DNA of 64,000 bases, taken from Hyphomicrobiales bacterium. Lineage in GTDB: Bacteria; Pseudomonadota; Alphaproteobacteria; JAPOUT01. Within the stretch, counting starts at the first letter, position 1. Every line of letters starts with the position of its first letter. Both the position numbers and the translations under genes were made by a program. This document shows, in pieces, positions 18,663 to 28,590 of the stretch. The notes under the pieces are model-generated. The model saw nothing but the letters and a program-made list of their open reading frames with translations. It did no database searches and was not told the origin of the DNA. The stretch covers positions 1 through 64,000 of the forward strand of contig JAPOUU010000102.1 of assembly GCA_026708505.1 (NCBI GenBank). The letters are read 5' to 3'.

Positions 18663-19193
18663 TATCGTGTCTCCTTCTATCTTGCTGCTCCAAAATCTCC
18701 AACGACGTCGTTCCTCTCAAAGACATCGCCAACTTCGTTATCAAAAGTTAATAGATTCAGATAAATTCTGTCAATACTATGGTCAATGTATGAATCGGCT
18801 TATGAGTTGAAAGGCTTATCCCCCAAATCATACAGGGGCATAATGCGCCTAGAATAACGAGCGAATTGAACCTTGTAGACGACTCACCTTACCCAATCCT
18901 TATCAAAATGGGCGCATATTTTCTTGGCAATACAGGTAATCGTTATGGAAGGGGATCTGCTGAAATTCGCCCCATATCCCCATCATTATTAGCAGTATTA
19001 TCCAAAGGTATCCCAATATAGAACACCTAAACGGGTTTGATTAAAAGATATGCGGTTGTTTTTGTAGAACGTTCATCTACCCCGAGCCTTCCTAAAATGA
19101 TTGAGAAGGAACGAACCTTGCTCTTGCCAGTGCAGAGACCGAAAAAACCAAAATGGGATTTGGCGGGAGTACTGGCCGCAACCTCAACCGGCC
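18663..19193. other. Non-coding, probably eroded DNA at the island's right end
   Basis: No credible gene was found in these 531 bases. On the minus strand, from about 19020 down to 18800, one frame reads as protein-like for long stretches (for example IGIPLDNTANNDGDMGRISA) but is broken by several stops. This suggests a decayed coding region. The last 150 bases before frmA regain the GC-rich style. No repeat, att site or RNA gene recognised. Confidence 0.4.
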
Positions 19194-20303
19194 CTAATAA
19201 ACCACAACCGAGCGAATAGACTCGCCCGCATGCATCAAATCGAACGCGTCATTAATCCGTTCCAAAGGCAGCTCATGCGTAATCAGCGAATCTATATCAA
19301 GTCGGCCATCCATGTACCAATCCACAATCTTCGGCACATCCGTGCGGCCCCGTGCGCCCCCGAAAGCCGTCCCGCGCCAAACTCTTCCCGTCACCAATTG
19401 AAACGGCCGCGTTGAGATCTCCGCTCCCGCGCCCGCGACCCCGATAATCACACTCTCCCCCCAGCCCTTGTGGCAGCACTCCAAAGCCTGACGCATCGTC
19501 TCAACATTCCCGATACATTCGAAAGAATAGTCCGCACCGCCACCCGTCAACTCGACCAGATGCCCGACGATGTCGCCCTTTACCTTCGAAGGATTGACAA
19601 AGTCCGTCATTCCGAACTTTCGACCCAAAGCTTCGCGAGCCGGATTGAGATCCACTCCGACAATACGAGCCGCCCCTACAAGCCGGCATCCTTGTATGAC
19701 ATTCAAACCTATTCCTCCGAGTCCGAACACCACGACCGTTGAACCTGTCTCGACTTTCGCAGTGTTCATTACCGCGCCGACACCCGTTGTTACTCCGCAA
19801 CCGATGTAACAGATCTTCTCGAAGGGAGCGTCTTTTCGAACTTTTGCCAAAGCTATCTCCGGCAAAACCGTGTGGTTGGCGAAAGTGGAGCATCCCATGT
19901 AATGCAGAACCTTTTCTCCGTTGTATGAAAATCGTGAAGTTCCATCCGGCATAACGCCTTGCCCCTGCGTTGTTCGAATTGCCTGGCAGAGATTTGTTTT
20001 CGGGTTGAGGCAAAAATCGCATTCGCGGCATTCCGGTGTATAAAGGGGAATAACGTGGTCGCCGGGCCGGAGCGAAGTAACGCCTTCGCCGATTTCGACG
20101 ACAACACCGGCGCCTTCGTGCCCGAGAATGGCCGGGAACTGTCCCTCGGGATCCTCGCCGGAGAGAGTGAAAGCATCGGTATGGCAGATGCCGGTTGCCT
20201 TGATTTCAACGAGCACCTCACCGGCTTTGGGGGGCTCAATGGTTACTTCGACGATTTCGAGGGGTTTGCCGGATTCAAAGGCAAGGGCAGCACGGGTTTT
20301 CAT
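19194..20303 (-). CDS. frmA: S-(hydroxymethyl)glutathione dehydrogenase / class III alcohol dehydrogenase
   Basis: This 369-residue zinc enzyme oxidises the glutathione adduct of formaldehyde. Catalytic zinc ligands Cys40 and His62 (GHEGAG) and structural zinc cysteines 92, 95, 98 and 106 are present, and the NAD motif [12 protein letters not shown] follows. The class III marker [15 protein letters not shown] is clear. The ATG has an AGAAGGAGG site. The esterase FrmB/FghA is not adjacent. The gene is monocistronic and lies at the right edge of the AT-rich island. Confidence 0.94.
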   Translation of the reverse strand: MKTRAALAFESGKPLEIVEVTIEPPKAGEVLVEIKATGICHTDAFTLSGEDPEGQFPAILGHEGAGVVVEIGEGVTSLRPGDHVIPLYTPECRECDFCLNPKTNLCQAIRTTQGQGVMPDGTSRFSYNGEKVLHYMGCSTFANHTVLPEIALAKVRKDAPFEKICYIGCGVTTGVGAVMNTAKVETGSTVVVFGLGGIGLNVIQGCRLVGAARIVGVDLNPAREALGRKFGMTDFVNPSKVKGDIVGHLVELTGGGADYSFECIGNVETMRQALECCHKGWGESVIIGVAGAGAEISTRPFQLVTGRVWRGTAFGGARGRTDVPKIVDWYMDGRLDIDSLITHELPLERINDAFDLMHAGESIRSVVVY

Positions 20304-20381
20304 TTCGACCTCCTTCTGGTTGGGGTTTACTTCCTGGATTATAGCATTTTTTAAACGAAGTTCGGATGCGCGAAGTTCACC

Positions 20382-22307
20382 CTAAACCTCCTTAACACTG
20401 AATTGCTCGCGACCGCAATCATCCAACTCCAACAATCCGACCGCCGCACGATAAATTGAATCGCTGTCCAATCCCGCCAAACGATACATCTCGCCGGCAT
20501 CGTCTTGATCGAGAAAAACATCCGGCAGCCGCAAACACCTCACCCGCAAACCTCCGCTTAAACATCCCTCCCCGCTCAGCAAATCCAACACCTGTGAACC
20601 GACCCCGCCTATCGAGCCCGGCTCCACGACCAATACGGCCTCGTGACCCATCGCCAAACCCAGCAACAAATCCCTGTCCAGCGGCTTAACAAAACGAACA
20701 TCCACAATCGTCGGTTTTACCCCCAAGGCTTCCAACTGCTCCGCCGCCTTCTCGACCTCGCCCAGCCTGTCCCCGACGCTCACCAACGCCAATCCCTCGC
20801 CGCGCCGAATGATTCGGCCGCGGCCAACCTCCAAGACCTCTCCCTTCTCCGGCAGGGCAACGCCGCGACCAACGCCGCGGGGAAATCGAAACGAACAAGG
20901 GCAGCCGTCCAACGAAGCGGCGGTGGCAACCATGTGGCGCAACTCGCTCTCATCGGCGGGAGCCATCACCACGAAGTTCGGAACAATTCCCAAATACGCC
21001 ATGTCAAACGAACCCGCATGAGTCGCCCCGTCCGCTCCGACCAATCCGGCCCTGTCGATTGCAAACCTCACCGGTAAATTCTGAATCGCCACATCGTGAA
21101 TCACCTGGTCGTATGCACGCTGTAAAAATGTCGAATACAACGCCGCAAACGGACGAAATCCCTCACTCGCCAGCCCCGCCGCAAAGGTCACCGCATGCTG
21201 CTCGGCGATCCCGACATCAAAACAACGCTCCGGAAACCTCTCGGCAAAACGATCAAGTCCCGTGCCCGAAGGCATCGCGGCCGTGATCGCGACAATGCGC
21301 TCGTCTTCCTCGGCCAATTGCATCAGCGTGTCCGAAAACACCTTCGTATAACTCGGAGCGTTTGCCTTCGATTTCTGTTGCGCGCCCGTCGCAATGTCAA
21401 ACTTTGCAACGCCGTGGAATTTATCCGCGGATGTCTCGGCGGGAGGATAGCCCTTGCCTTTGTGGGTGACCACATGCATCAGGATGGGCCCGTTGGGGCT
21501 TTCTCGAACGTTTTTCATCACCGGAAGCAGATGATCAAGATTGTGTCCATCAATGGGACCGACATAGTAGAAGCCTAACTCGTCGAATATCGTGCCGCCC
21601 AAAGCCATTCCACGGGCATATTCCTCGGCGCGGCGAGCCCGCTCGCTCAGGGCCCGGGGAAGCTTTTTGGTAAGCTGTTTGGCGAAGTTTCGCAGGCCCT
21701 GATAGGACGCACTCGACAACAGCCGGGCCAGGTAGGCGCTGATGGCTCCGACCGGAGGCGCGATGGACATGTCATTGTCGTTGAGGATGACAATCAAGCG
21801 CGAATCCATTGCGCCGGCATTGTTCATGGCCTCGTACGCCATGCCTGCGCTCATGGACCCGTCGCCGATGACGCATACAATGTGGTTATCCTCGCCGCGC
21901 AGGTCTCGTGCGACCGCCATGCCGAGCCCCGCGGATATTGATGTCGCCGCATGCGCCGCGCCGAAGGGGTCGTATTCGCTCTCGGCGCGTTTGGTAAACC
22001 CGGAGAGTCCTCCGCCCTGGCGCAGGCTTGTCATGCGCTCGCGCCTGCCTGTGAGAATCTTGTGCGGATACGATTGGTGTCCGACATCCCAGATGAGTCG
22101 GTCGCGCGGCGTATCAAAGATGTAATGAAGCGCGACCGTGAGCTCAACCACGCCCAATCCCGCACCGAGATGCCCTCCCGTGCGCGAGACCACCCGTATC
22201 AATTCTGCACGCAACTCGTCCGCCAGGGTCTTAAGATCGGACTCGTCCAACCGGCGCAAATCTTCCGGCTCGGCGATTCTGTCAAGTAAGGTTTCTTTTG
22301 CGTCCAT
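20382..22307 (-). CDS. dxs: 1-deoxy-D-xylulose-5-phosphate synthase
   Basis: This 641-residue ThDP enzyme condenses pyruvate and glyceraldehyde 3-phosphate, the first step of the MEP isoprenoid pathway. Markers are [16 protein letters not shown], the cofactor motif [17 protein letters not shown], and the transketolase-like block [15 protein letters not shown]. Length is standard. It follows ispA by eight bases, so xseB-ispA-dxs form one operon, the common alphaproteobacterial order. Confidence 0.96.
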   Translation of the reverse strand: MDAKETLLDRIAEPEDLRRLDESDLKTLADELRAELIRVVSRTGGHLGAGLGVVELTVALHYIFDTPRDRLIWDVGHQSYPHKILTGRRERMTSLRQGGGLSGFTKRAESEYDPFGAAHAATSISAGLGMAVARDLRGEDNHIVCVIGDGSMSAGMAYEAMNNAGAMDSRLIVILNDNDMSIAPPVGAISAYLARLLSSASYQGLRNFAKQLTKKLPRALSERARRAEEYARGMALGGTIFDELGFYYVGPIDGHNLDHLLPVMKNVRESPNGPILMHVVTHKGKGYPPAETSADKFHGVAKFDIATGAQQKSKANAPSYTKVFSDTLMQLAEEDERIVAITAAMPSGTGLDRFAERFPERCFDVGIAEQHAVTFAAGLASEGFRPFAALYSTFLQRAYDQVIHDVAIQNLPVRFAIDRAGLVGADGATHAGSFDMAYLGIVPNFVVMAPADESELRHMVATAASLDGCPCSFRFPRGVGRGVALPEKGEVLEVGRGRIIRRGEGLALVSVGDRLGEVEKAAEQLEALGVKPTIVDVRFVKPLDRDLLLGLAMGHEAVLVVEPGSIGGVGSQVLDLLSGEGCLSGGLRVRCLRLPDVFLDQDDAGEMYRLAGLDSDSIYRAAVGLLELDDCGREQFSVKEV

Positions 22308-22315
22308 AGCTTTCC

Positions 22316-23293
22316 CTAAAACTGCCTGCTTATGACAAAACGTGCAACATGCCGCAACATTTCCGCTTCTTTGCCGAAGCCGTCCAGATGGCGGATGGCC
22401 TGGTCGATAAGAATACGCGCCTGGGTCTCGGCCTTTTCCACCCCCAAGATGGACACGAAAGATAATTTATCGGACGCCTCGTCTTTACCGGTTTCCTTGC
22501 CGAGGCTTTCAACATCGCCGCGACGGTCAAGAAGATCATCGGTGATTTGAAACGCCAAACCGACATCATGGGCGTAAGCGTGAAGCAGGTTTCTCGATTC
22601 GCTGCCGGCTTGTCCCAAAATCGCACCGGCCTCGCAGGCAAAAGCAATCAACTCCCCGGTTTTAAGACGCTGCAGGCGCGCAACCGTCGCAAGATCGCGC
22701 GAAGTCGGCGAGGGCGGGGACTGCATGTCGTTGGAAACATCCGTACGGATAAATTTATGCGCGGCGTGGGCGGTGAGATCGATCATCTGCCCGCCCAACA
22801 TTCCCTGTGCGCCGCACGCTTTTGATAAACGCTCTATCAACTCGCAGCGAATGGAAGCATCCGGATGGGTTTGGGGAGCCGCAAGAATCTCGAACGCCAA
22901 GCTCACCAGCGCGCCTCCCGTCAACACCGCAACCGCCTCGCCAAACTTCACATGGGTCGAGGGTTTGCCGTGGCGCAACGCTCCATCATCCATGCACGGC
23001 AAATCATCATGCACCAAGGAATAGATATGAACGCATTCCAGCGCCGTTGCCGCTCGAAGCGCATAATTCTCCGGAACATCAAACAAGCGCGCCGATTCCA
23101 ACAACAAGAAGGGCCGGAGACGTTTGCCGCCGCTCGTGGCCGCATAACGCAGCGCTTCCAATAAGCGGGCCTCGGCATTGGCAGGGCGCGGCAAGAGTTC
23201 ATCGAACATCCGGCGAATGTCAATCGCCGTGCGCTCAAGAGAACGATGGAAGCTGCCCTCTTGGGCCCGGGAGCTCTCGCCGTCCTTATCCAT
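22316..23293 (-). CDS. ispA: Farnesyl/geranyl diphosphate synthase
   Basis: This 325-residue trans-prenyltransferase builds C15 (or longer) isoprenyl diphosphates. The first aspartate-rich motif is DDLPCMDD (96-103) and the second is DDLLD near residue 247. GGKRLRP is the diphosphate-binding block. The start overlaps xseB by eight bases. Chain length (FPP or GGPP) cannot be fixed from sequence alone. Confidence 0.93.
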   Translation of the reverse strand: MDKDGESSRAQEGSFHRSLERTAIDIRRMFDELLPRPANAEARLLEALRYAATSGGKRLRPFLLLESARLFDVPENYALRAATALECVHIYSLVHDDLPCMDDGALRHGKPSTHVKFGEAVAVLTGGALVSLAFEILAAPQTHPDASIRCELIERLSKACGAQGMLGGQMIDLTAHAAHKFIRTDVSNDMQSPPSPTSRDLATVARLQRLKTGELIAFACEAGAILGQAGSESRNLLHAYAHDVGLAFQITDDLLDRRGDVESLGKETGKDEASDKLSFVSILGVEKAETQARILIDQAIRHLDGFGKEAEMLRHVARFVISRQF

Positions 23294-23546
23294 TGTCTCC
23301 GTTTTTGACGGGAGTTGTGCCGACGGCCTTGCCGGCGCGCGCTTCGATTTTCTCGACCTTCATCTGCGCCTCGCGCAATTGGGTTTCACAATGAGTCTTG
23401 AGCGCCACGCCGCGCTCATAAAGTTCGACGCCGCGTTTAAGCGACTCGTTTCCCTGCTCGAGTTGCTCAACGATATTCTCGAGTTCGTTCAAGGCTTGTT
23501 CGAAACTCATTGCCTCGATTTTTGTGTTTGATTTTTTCTCTGCCAT
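23286..23546 (-). CDS. xseB: Exodeoxyribonuclease VII small subunit
   Basis: This 86-residue helical protein has the XseB core: MSFEQALNELENIVEQLEQG, then SLKRGVELYERGVAL. It supports the XseA nuclease in degrading single-stranded DNA. The C-terminal tail is variable, as usual. It is located between the deacetylase gene (12 bases) and ispA (8-base overlap). Confidence 0.93.
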   Translation of the reverse strand: MAEKKSNTKIEAMSFEQALNELENIVEQLEQGNESLKRGVELYERGVALKTHCETQLREAQMKVEKIEARAGKAVGTTPVKNGDNG

Positions 23547-23558
23547 CTTATTACCTCT

Positions 23559-24482
23559 TTACATTATTGCTTTGACATATGCCGCGACGCTCTCGCGCAG
23601 CGCGAATAAATCGTAACCGCCCTCAAGCACCGAGACCATTGCTCCGGCTTCCGACTCCCGTGCACGCTCGGCAAGACGCTCGCCCACCCAGGCAAAATCC
23701 GACTCTTCCAGTTGCAGATGCGCCAAAGGATCACGCGCATGGGCATCGAAGCCGCTCGAGACCAACAGCAACTGCGGACGAAAGCGATCGAGTTCGGGCA
23801 AAATCCGCTCCTCAAAAGCTTTTCGAAAATCTTTGCCGTCGGCGCCTGATTCAAGCGGCTCATTAACAATGTTACCATAGACGCCGCACTCATGGCGCGC
23901 GCCGGTTCCGGGATAGAGAGGGGACTCATGGGTGGAGGCGTAGAACAGGTTCGCGTCCTGCTCAAAAGCCGCTTGCGTGCCGTTGCCGTGGTGGACGTCA
24001 AAATCGACCGCGGCAATGCGCTCGATTCCATGCTTGTCACGGGCGTGGAGAGCGGCGACAGCGATGCTGTTGAACAGGCAGAACCCCATGGAGCGACCGG
24101 GCTCGGCGTGATGACCGGGAGGTCGAACGACGCAGAAGGCATGCTCGCCGTCACCTTTGATTATTGCGTCCACAGCGGCCATTGCCGCACCGGCCGCATG
24201 CAAGGCCGCCTCTCCCGATTGCGCCGAGACGCAGGTATCGGCATCAAGTGATTCGATGCCCTCTGAGGGTATGCTTTTCATGACATCGGCAACCATCTCC
24301 TTTGAGTGGACGCGCTCGATATCCCCAAGTTCAGCCCGGGGGGCGGACCGATGCGGTATGTCTTTGAGAGCATCGTCTTCGAAAGCTTTCAACGCCGCCT
24401 GCAGGCGAGCTTGCCGCTCGGGGTGTCCCCGGGGCACTATATGTTCGGCGCATGAATCATGGGTAAGCACAATCGTCTTCAT
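23559..24482 (-). CDS. Class II histone deacetylase-like amidohydrolase
   Basis: This 307-residue zinc amidohydrolase has the tandem catalytic histidines in RPPGHHAEPG (124-125), zinc ligands in AVDFDVHHGNGTQ (Asp160, Asp162, His164) and the downstream SSGFDAHARDPLA motif. Substrates of bacterial members include acetylpolyamines and acetyl-lysine. The frame is open 35 codons upstream, but ATG 24482 (MKTIVLTHD) is the family's normal start. It precedes xseB, a frequent order in this class. Confidence 0.88.
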   Translation of the reverse strand: MKTIVLTHDSCAEHIVPRGHPERQARLQAALKAFEDDALKDIPHRSAPRAELGDIERVHSKEMVADVMKSIPSEGIESLDADTCVSAQSGEAALHAAGAAMAAVDAIIKGDGEHAFCVVRPPGHHAEPGRSMGFCLFNSIAVAALHARDKHGIERIAAVDFDVHHGNGTQAAFEQDANLFYASTHESPLYPGTGARHECGVYGNIVNEPLESGADGKDFRKAFEERILPELDRFRPQLLLVSSGFDAHARDPLAHLQLEESDFAWVGERLAERARESEAGAMVSVLEGGYDLFALRESVAAYVKAIM

Positions 24483-24504
24483 AATGGGATAGTATAGCGT
24501 CACC

Positions 24505-25497
24505 ATGAAGGACTGTAATAAAAGAATCACCGCGGATGCCGACGGCATTGAGCGAGCCGTTCGCGCGCTGGCCGCGGACAAACTCATCGCCTTTCCGACG
24601 GAAACGGTCTACGGGCTCGGCGCGAATGCCGCCAGCGACAGCGCCGTTGCGTCCATCTTTGCCGTAAAGCGCCGCCCGTCCTTTAATCCGTTGATTGTTC
24701 ACACGGCCTCGGCGGAAGATGCTTTCGCGCTGGGGGAGTCGAGCGAGACGGCAAAAAAATTGGCGCAACATTTTTGGCCCGGAGGATTGACGCTGGTGAT
24801 GGAGAAAAAGCGTGAAGCGAATGTTTCGGCATTGGCAAGCGCGGGACTTGAAACAATTGCGCTACGGATTCCGGCGCATCCTGTCGCACAAGAGTTGTTA
24901 CGCGGATTCGGCGGGGCGATAGCGGCACCCTCGGCAAACCCTTCGGGATCCCTTTCGCCGACGCTTGCAAGCCATGTGGTTGAGGCTTTGGGCGAGGAAG
25001 AGACAATCGATTGCATTCTTGATGCCGGTGCATCGGGATTGGGACTTGAGTCGACGGTCGTGGCCTGTTTAAACAACGGCAACGGAGCGATATTGCTGCG
25101 CTCGGGGAGCATTCCGCGCGAGGATATCGAAGCCGTTCTTGGCGCGCCCTTGAAAGAAGTCGGCGATGAAGACGCCGACCTGGCAAAGAGTTCACCGGGG
25201 CGTCTGGCGCGTCACTATGCGCCGAAATCGGAGCTTCGCTTATGCGCGCAAGAAGTGCGCAGGGAAGAATTGCTGTTGGCGTTCGGAAAACCGCTTGAAG
25301 GCGCACGCATGTGTCTCAATTTGAGCGAGCGCGGATGCCTGCGCGAGGCCGCCGCCAACCTGTTCGCGCATCTGGCGCGCCTGGACAAGGAAGCCGCAAA
25401 CATCAATGGCGACGCCACCATTGCGGTGATGGAAATTCCCGAACACGGCCTGGGGGTTGCCATCAACGACCGGCTTCGCCGAGGTGCGACAAGATGA
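24505..25497 (+). CDS. tsaC: L-threonylcarbamoyladenylate synthase (Sua5/YwlC/TsaC)
   Basis: This 330-residue enzyme makes threonylcarbamoyl-AMP for t6A37 of tRNA. The YrdC domain has FPTETVYGLGANA, VKRRPSFNPLIVH and SANPSGSLSPT. The C-terminal Sua5 domain (after about residue 225, with RLARHYAPKSEL) is present, so this is the long form. Its stop overlaps the next start (ATGA). MtaB, encoded at 7.5-8.8 kb, acts on the same nucleotide. Confidence 0.92.
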   Translation: MKDCNKRITADADGIERAVRALAADKLIAFPTETVYGLGANAASDSAVASIFAVKRRPSFNPLIVHTASAEDAFALGESSETAKKLAQHFWPGGLTLVMEKKREANVSALASAGLETIALRIPAHPVAQELLRGFGGAIAAPSANPSGSLSPTLASHVVEALGEEETIDCILDAGASGLGLESTVVACLNNGNGAILLRSGSIPREDIEAVLGAPLKEVGDEDADLAKSSPGRLARHYAPKSELRLCAQEVRREELLLAFGKPLEGARMCLNLSERGCLREAAANLFAHLARLDKEAANINGDATIAVMEIPEHGLGVAINDRLRRGATR

Positions 25498-26921
25498 GCG
25501 CCGCAGAACTGCGCGCCACTCTCGAGCGTCTCTGCAAAGAGAGACCCGACTTGCGCTTCTTGAGCGACAGCGAAGAAATGACCCCTTACTTGCGCGAATG
25601 GCGCGATGCATACCGGGGCGAAGCGGCTGCGGTGGCGCTTCCCTCAAGCGTGGAGGACGTCGTGGCGCTGGTGAAGCTGGCGCGCGAGTGTGACGGCGTG
25701 CATTTGGTTCCCCAAGGCGGCAACACCGGACTGGTCGGCGGGCAAATTGCTTTTGACAGCGAGCACGCGATTACCGTCTCGATGGCGCGAATGAACCGCA
25801 TCCTCGAAATTGATCCCGCCAACAACACACTTACCTGCGAAGCGGGTGCTTTACTCGCCGATGTTCAGGCGGCGGCGGATGATGCAAACAAATTGTTTCC
25901 GTTATCGCTGGCGTCCCAAGGGTCGTGCCGCATTGGCGGAGTGCTCTCGACGAACGCGGGCGGTTGCGAGGTGCTGCGTTATGGTTGCGCGGGAGACTTG
26001 CTGCTCGGCATCGAGGTCGTCTTGTCGGATGGAAGCGTCTGGGACGGCATGCGTCCGCTTCGCAAAGATAACACCGGTTATGATTTAAAGCGCCTATTCA
26101 TAGGAGCCGAAGGGACGCTCGGAATTATCACGCGTGCGGTGCTGCGTTTGTTTCCAAAGCCCCGCTCGCTGATGTGCGCGTTTGTGGGAATAGACTCGCC
26201 CTCGGCGGGATTGTCGCTGCTTCGTGAAGCGGAGGAAATGAGCGGCGGCGAAGTCACCGCTTTCGAACTCATGCCGCGCATTGCCATTGAGATGGTCGAG
26301 CGTCATACGCCTTCGATTCGGATTCCTTTGGAATCGGATGCACCCTGGTATGTGCTGTTGGAGATCTCCTCGTCCCGCGAAGAGAAGGACGCCATTGACA
26401 GGACGGAAAAGATTTTGGCGAACGCATTTGATAAAAATTTGATTTTGGACGGCACCATTGCGAACAGCAAGGCGCAAGAGGAAAATTTTTGGTCCATACG
26501 CGAATCGATATCGGAATCGCAAAAACGGGAAGGCGGGAGCATCAAGCATGATGTCTCCGTGTCGGTTTCTCGGATGCCGGAATTTCTTGAACGTGCGACC
26601 AGAGCCGTCGAAGAAGCGCTTGCGGGCATTCGGGTGGTCGCGTTCGGGCATATGGGGGACGGCAACATCCATTTTAATCTCTCGCAGCCGACCGATATGG
26701 AGCGCGATGCGTTTATGCTGGAATCCGAGCGATTCCATCGGATTGTCTATGACATTATTGCGGATATGGGGGGTTCAATAAGCGCCGAGCACGGAATTGG
26801 CATTGCCAAACTGGAGGAAAACGCACGCCACAAATCCGGTGTAGAGCAAAACCTCATGCGCGCCCTCAAGCGCGCCCTCGATCCGGGAGGCATTTTCAAT
26901 CCCGGCAAACTCATAGACTAG
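25494..26921 (+). CDS. FAD-binding oxidoreductase, D-2-hydroxyacid dehydrogenase type
   Basis: This 475-residue flavoprotein has an N-terminal PCMH FAD domain (VPQGGNTGLVGGQ, GGVLSTNAGGCEVLRYG, FIGAEGTLGIITRA) and a C-terminal FAD-oxidase domain with the metal/substrate histidines GHMGDGNIHFNLS and SAEHGIG. It most resembles D-2-hydroxyglutarate or D-lactate dehydrogenases. ATG 25494 overlaps the tsaC stop. An open frame further upstream lies inside tsaC and is ignored. The exact substrate is uncertain. Confidence 0.88.
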   Translation: MSAAELRATLERLCKERPDLRFLSDSEEMTPYLREWRDAYRGEAAAVALPSSVEDVVALVKLARECDGVHLVPQGGNTGLVGGQIAFDSEHAITVSMARMNRILEIDPANNTLTCEAGALLADVQAAADDANKLFPLSLASQGSCRIGGVLSTNAGGCEVLRYGCAGDLLLGIEVVLSDGSVWDGMRPLRKDNTGYDLKRLFIGAEGTLGIITRAVLRLFPKPRSLMCAFVGIDSPSAGLSLLREAEEMSGGEVTAFELMPRIAIEMVERHTPSIRIPLESDAPWYVLLEISSSREEKDAIDRTEKILANAFDKNLILDGTIANSKAQEENFWSIRESISESQKREGGSIKHDVSVSVSRMPEFLERATRAVEEALAGIRVVAFGHMGDGNIHFNLSQPTDMERDAFMLESERFHRIVYDIIADMGGSISAEHGIGIAKLEENARHKSGVEQNLMRALKRALDPGGIFNPGKLID

Positions 26922-26948
26922 CGTGCGGTTAATGCTATCGTAAGCCCC

Positions 26949-27860
26949 ATGTCCGTAGAAAGCCCTGCCAGCCCCACCATTTTAATGCGCCGCGCGGCGA
27001 TGTTTGCGGTTGCAACCGCCACGACTCTCATCTTAACGAAGGGAATAATTTGGTGGTGGTCGGATTCGGTTGCGCTGCTGGGCTCGTTGCTGGACTCGAT
27101 TCTTGATGCGCTTGCCTCGCTGATTAATCTCGTTGCCGTGCGCCAAGCGACAACGCCCGCCGACAAAGAACATCGTTTCGGGCACGGCAAAGCCGAGGCG
27201 CTCGCCGGACTCGGGCAAGCGATTTTGATTTTCTGTTCGGCGATATTTGTGACGTTTGAAGCCGTGCGGCACCTGCTTGATCCCCGCGTTATCGGACACT
27301 CCTTGCTTGTGATGGCTGTAATGATATTGGCGACGGCATTGACGGTTGCACTGGTTGCATACCAGCGTTATGTAGTGCGGCAGAGCGGTTCGCTTGCCAT
27401 TCGCGCGGACTCGCTTCATTACATCGGCGACACCGCAATCAACCTTGGCGTGCTTCTGGCGGTCGTATTGTCGGCCGGACTGGGGTGGCTGCTCGCGGAT
27501 CCTTTAATTGCGCTGGCGATTGCGGGCATGATTTTTTGGAGTGCATGGAGCATTGCGCGCCAATCTTTTGATCAATTGATGGACCGCGAACTCGAAGATT
27601 CCGAAAGACAGAAAATTAAGGATATCGCGCTCGCGCACAAAGAGGTGCTTGGTATCCACGACTTGCGAACACGGCGCTCCGGATTGCATCGCTTTGTGCA
27701 GTTCCACATCGAACTTCCGCCGGACATGCCTTTGCACGAGGCGCACCGCATATCGGACGAGGTCGAGGCAAACGTCAAGGAGGAGTTTGCCGATACACAG
27801 GTTCTCATCCACCAAGACCCCGCCGGCGTTGAAGAAGCACACGGATTCGAGCATGCCTGA
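26949..27860 (+). CDS. Cation diffusion facilitator family transporter
   Basis: This 303-residue inner-membrane divalent-metal/proton antiporter has six helices. The metal-site motifs are DSILDALASLINL (TM2) and HYIGDTAINLGV (TM5), and HRFGHGKAEALAGL is the loop after TM2. A cytosolic C-terminal domain follows with MPLHEAHRISDEVE. It resembles FieF-type zinc/iron exporters. The substrate is not predicted with certainty. Its end overlaps the SDR gene by eight bases. Confidence 0.9.
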   Translation: MSVESPASPTILMRRAAMFAVATATTLILTKGIIWWWSDSVALLGSLLDSILDALASLINLVAVRQATTPADKEHRFGHGKAEALAGLGQAILIFCSAIFVTFEAVRHLLDPRVIGHSLLVMAVMILATALTVALVAYQRYVVRQSGSLAIRADSLHYIGDTAINLGVLLAVVLSAGLGWLLADPLIALAIAGMIFWSAWSIARQSFDQLMDRELEDSERQKIKDIALAHKEVLGIHDLRTRRSGLHRFVQFHIELPPDMPLHEAHRISDEVEANVKEEFADTQVLIHQDPAGVEEAHGFEHA

Positions 27861-28590
27861 GCCGCGCAAAACCTTGATACTCACGGGAGCGAGTCGCGGG
27901 ATTGGCCATGCAACGGTAAAACGTTTTGCGGAAGAGGGATGGCGGGTGATTACCTGTTCGCGCCATGCCTTTCCGGAGAATTGCCCGTGGGAAGCGGGTC
28001 CCGAAGACCACATCCAGGTCGATCTGCGCGATCCGGACGACCTGGAGCGTGCCATCAAAGAGATGCGCGAACGCCTCGAGGGAAGCAAGCTAAACGCGCT
28101 TGTCAACAATGCGGCGATTTCGCCCAAGGACGAGAAGGGCAACCGCATTGATACGATTCACACTTCCCTGCAAGACTGGCGCGATGTGTTCCAGGTGAAC
28201 TTTTTTGCGCCGGTAATATTGGCGCGCGGATTGATTCAGGAATTGCGCAATGCGGGCGGGTGCGTCGTGAACATCTCCTCAATAGCCGGCGAGCGCGTTC
28301 ATCCGTTTGCAGGAACGGCATACGCGACCTCGAAGGCCGCGTTAGACGCGCTCACGCGCGAGATGGCCGCGGATTTCGGGCCCCACGGGATTCGGGTGAA
28401 TGCGGTCTCACCCGGCGAGATAGACACTTCGATGCTGTCGAAGGGAACCGAACGCATCGTTGAGACGCTGCCGTTGCGGCGACTGGGACGCTCGGAAGAA
28501 GTTGCCGATACGATTTATTTTTTATGCTCGGATGCGTCGACTTATGTGACCGGTGCGCAATTGCACATCAACGGCGGTCAACATGTTTGA
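27853..28590 (+). CDS. Short-chain dehydrogenase/reductase
   Basis: This 245-residue NAD(P)-dependent oxidoreductase has the cofactor motif GASRGIG, NNAA, the catalytic Ser (NISSIAG) and YATSK tetrad, and the C-terminal TGAQLHINGG. The ATG at 27853 overlaps the CDF stop. The upstream open frame lies in the CDF gene and is not used. It closes the tsaC / FAD oxidoreductase / CDF / SDR operon. Its 3' end overlaps the convergent coxM end by 13 bases. Substrate unknown. Confidence 0.88.
   Translation: MPEPRKTLILTGASRGIGHATVKRFAEEGWRVITCSRHAFPENCPWEAGPEDHIQVDLRDPDDLERAIKEMRERLEGSKLNALVNNAAISPKDEKGNRIDTIHTSLQDWRDVFQVNFFAPVILARGLIQELRNAGGCVVNISSIAGERVHPFAGTAYATSKAALDALTREMAADFGPHGIRVNAVSPGEIDTSMLSKGTERIVETLPLRRLGRSEEVADTIYFLCSDASTYVTGAQLHINGGQHV

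Larger units (their letters stand above)
12964..19193. other. AT-rich accessory island between groEL and frmA
   Basis: Base composition and codon use change abruptly after the groEL terminator and return to the GC-rich style at the frmA stop. The 6.2 kb between holds only accessory-type genes, in both orientations and loosely spaced: diverged paralogues at 13226-13972 and 14109-14942, a pentapeptide membrane protein, an RNxxxH protein, a Panacea module and orphan ORFs. I see no integrase, transposase, tRNA or clear direct repeats at the edges. It reads as an acquired and partly eroded island, plausibly of toxin-antitoxin or defence type. Confidence 0.7.
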
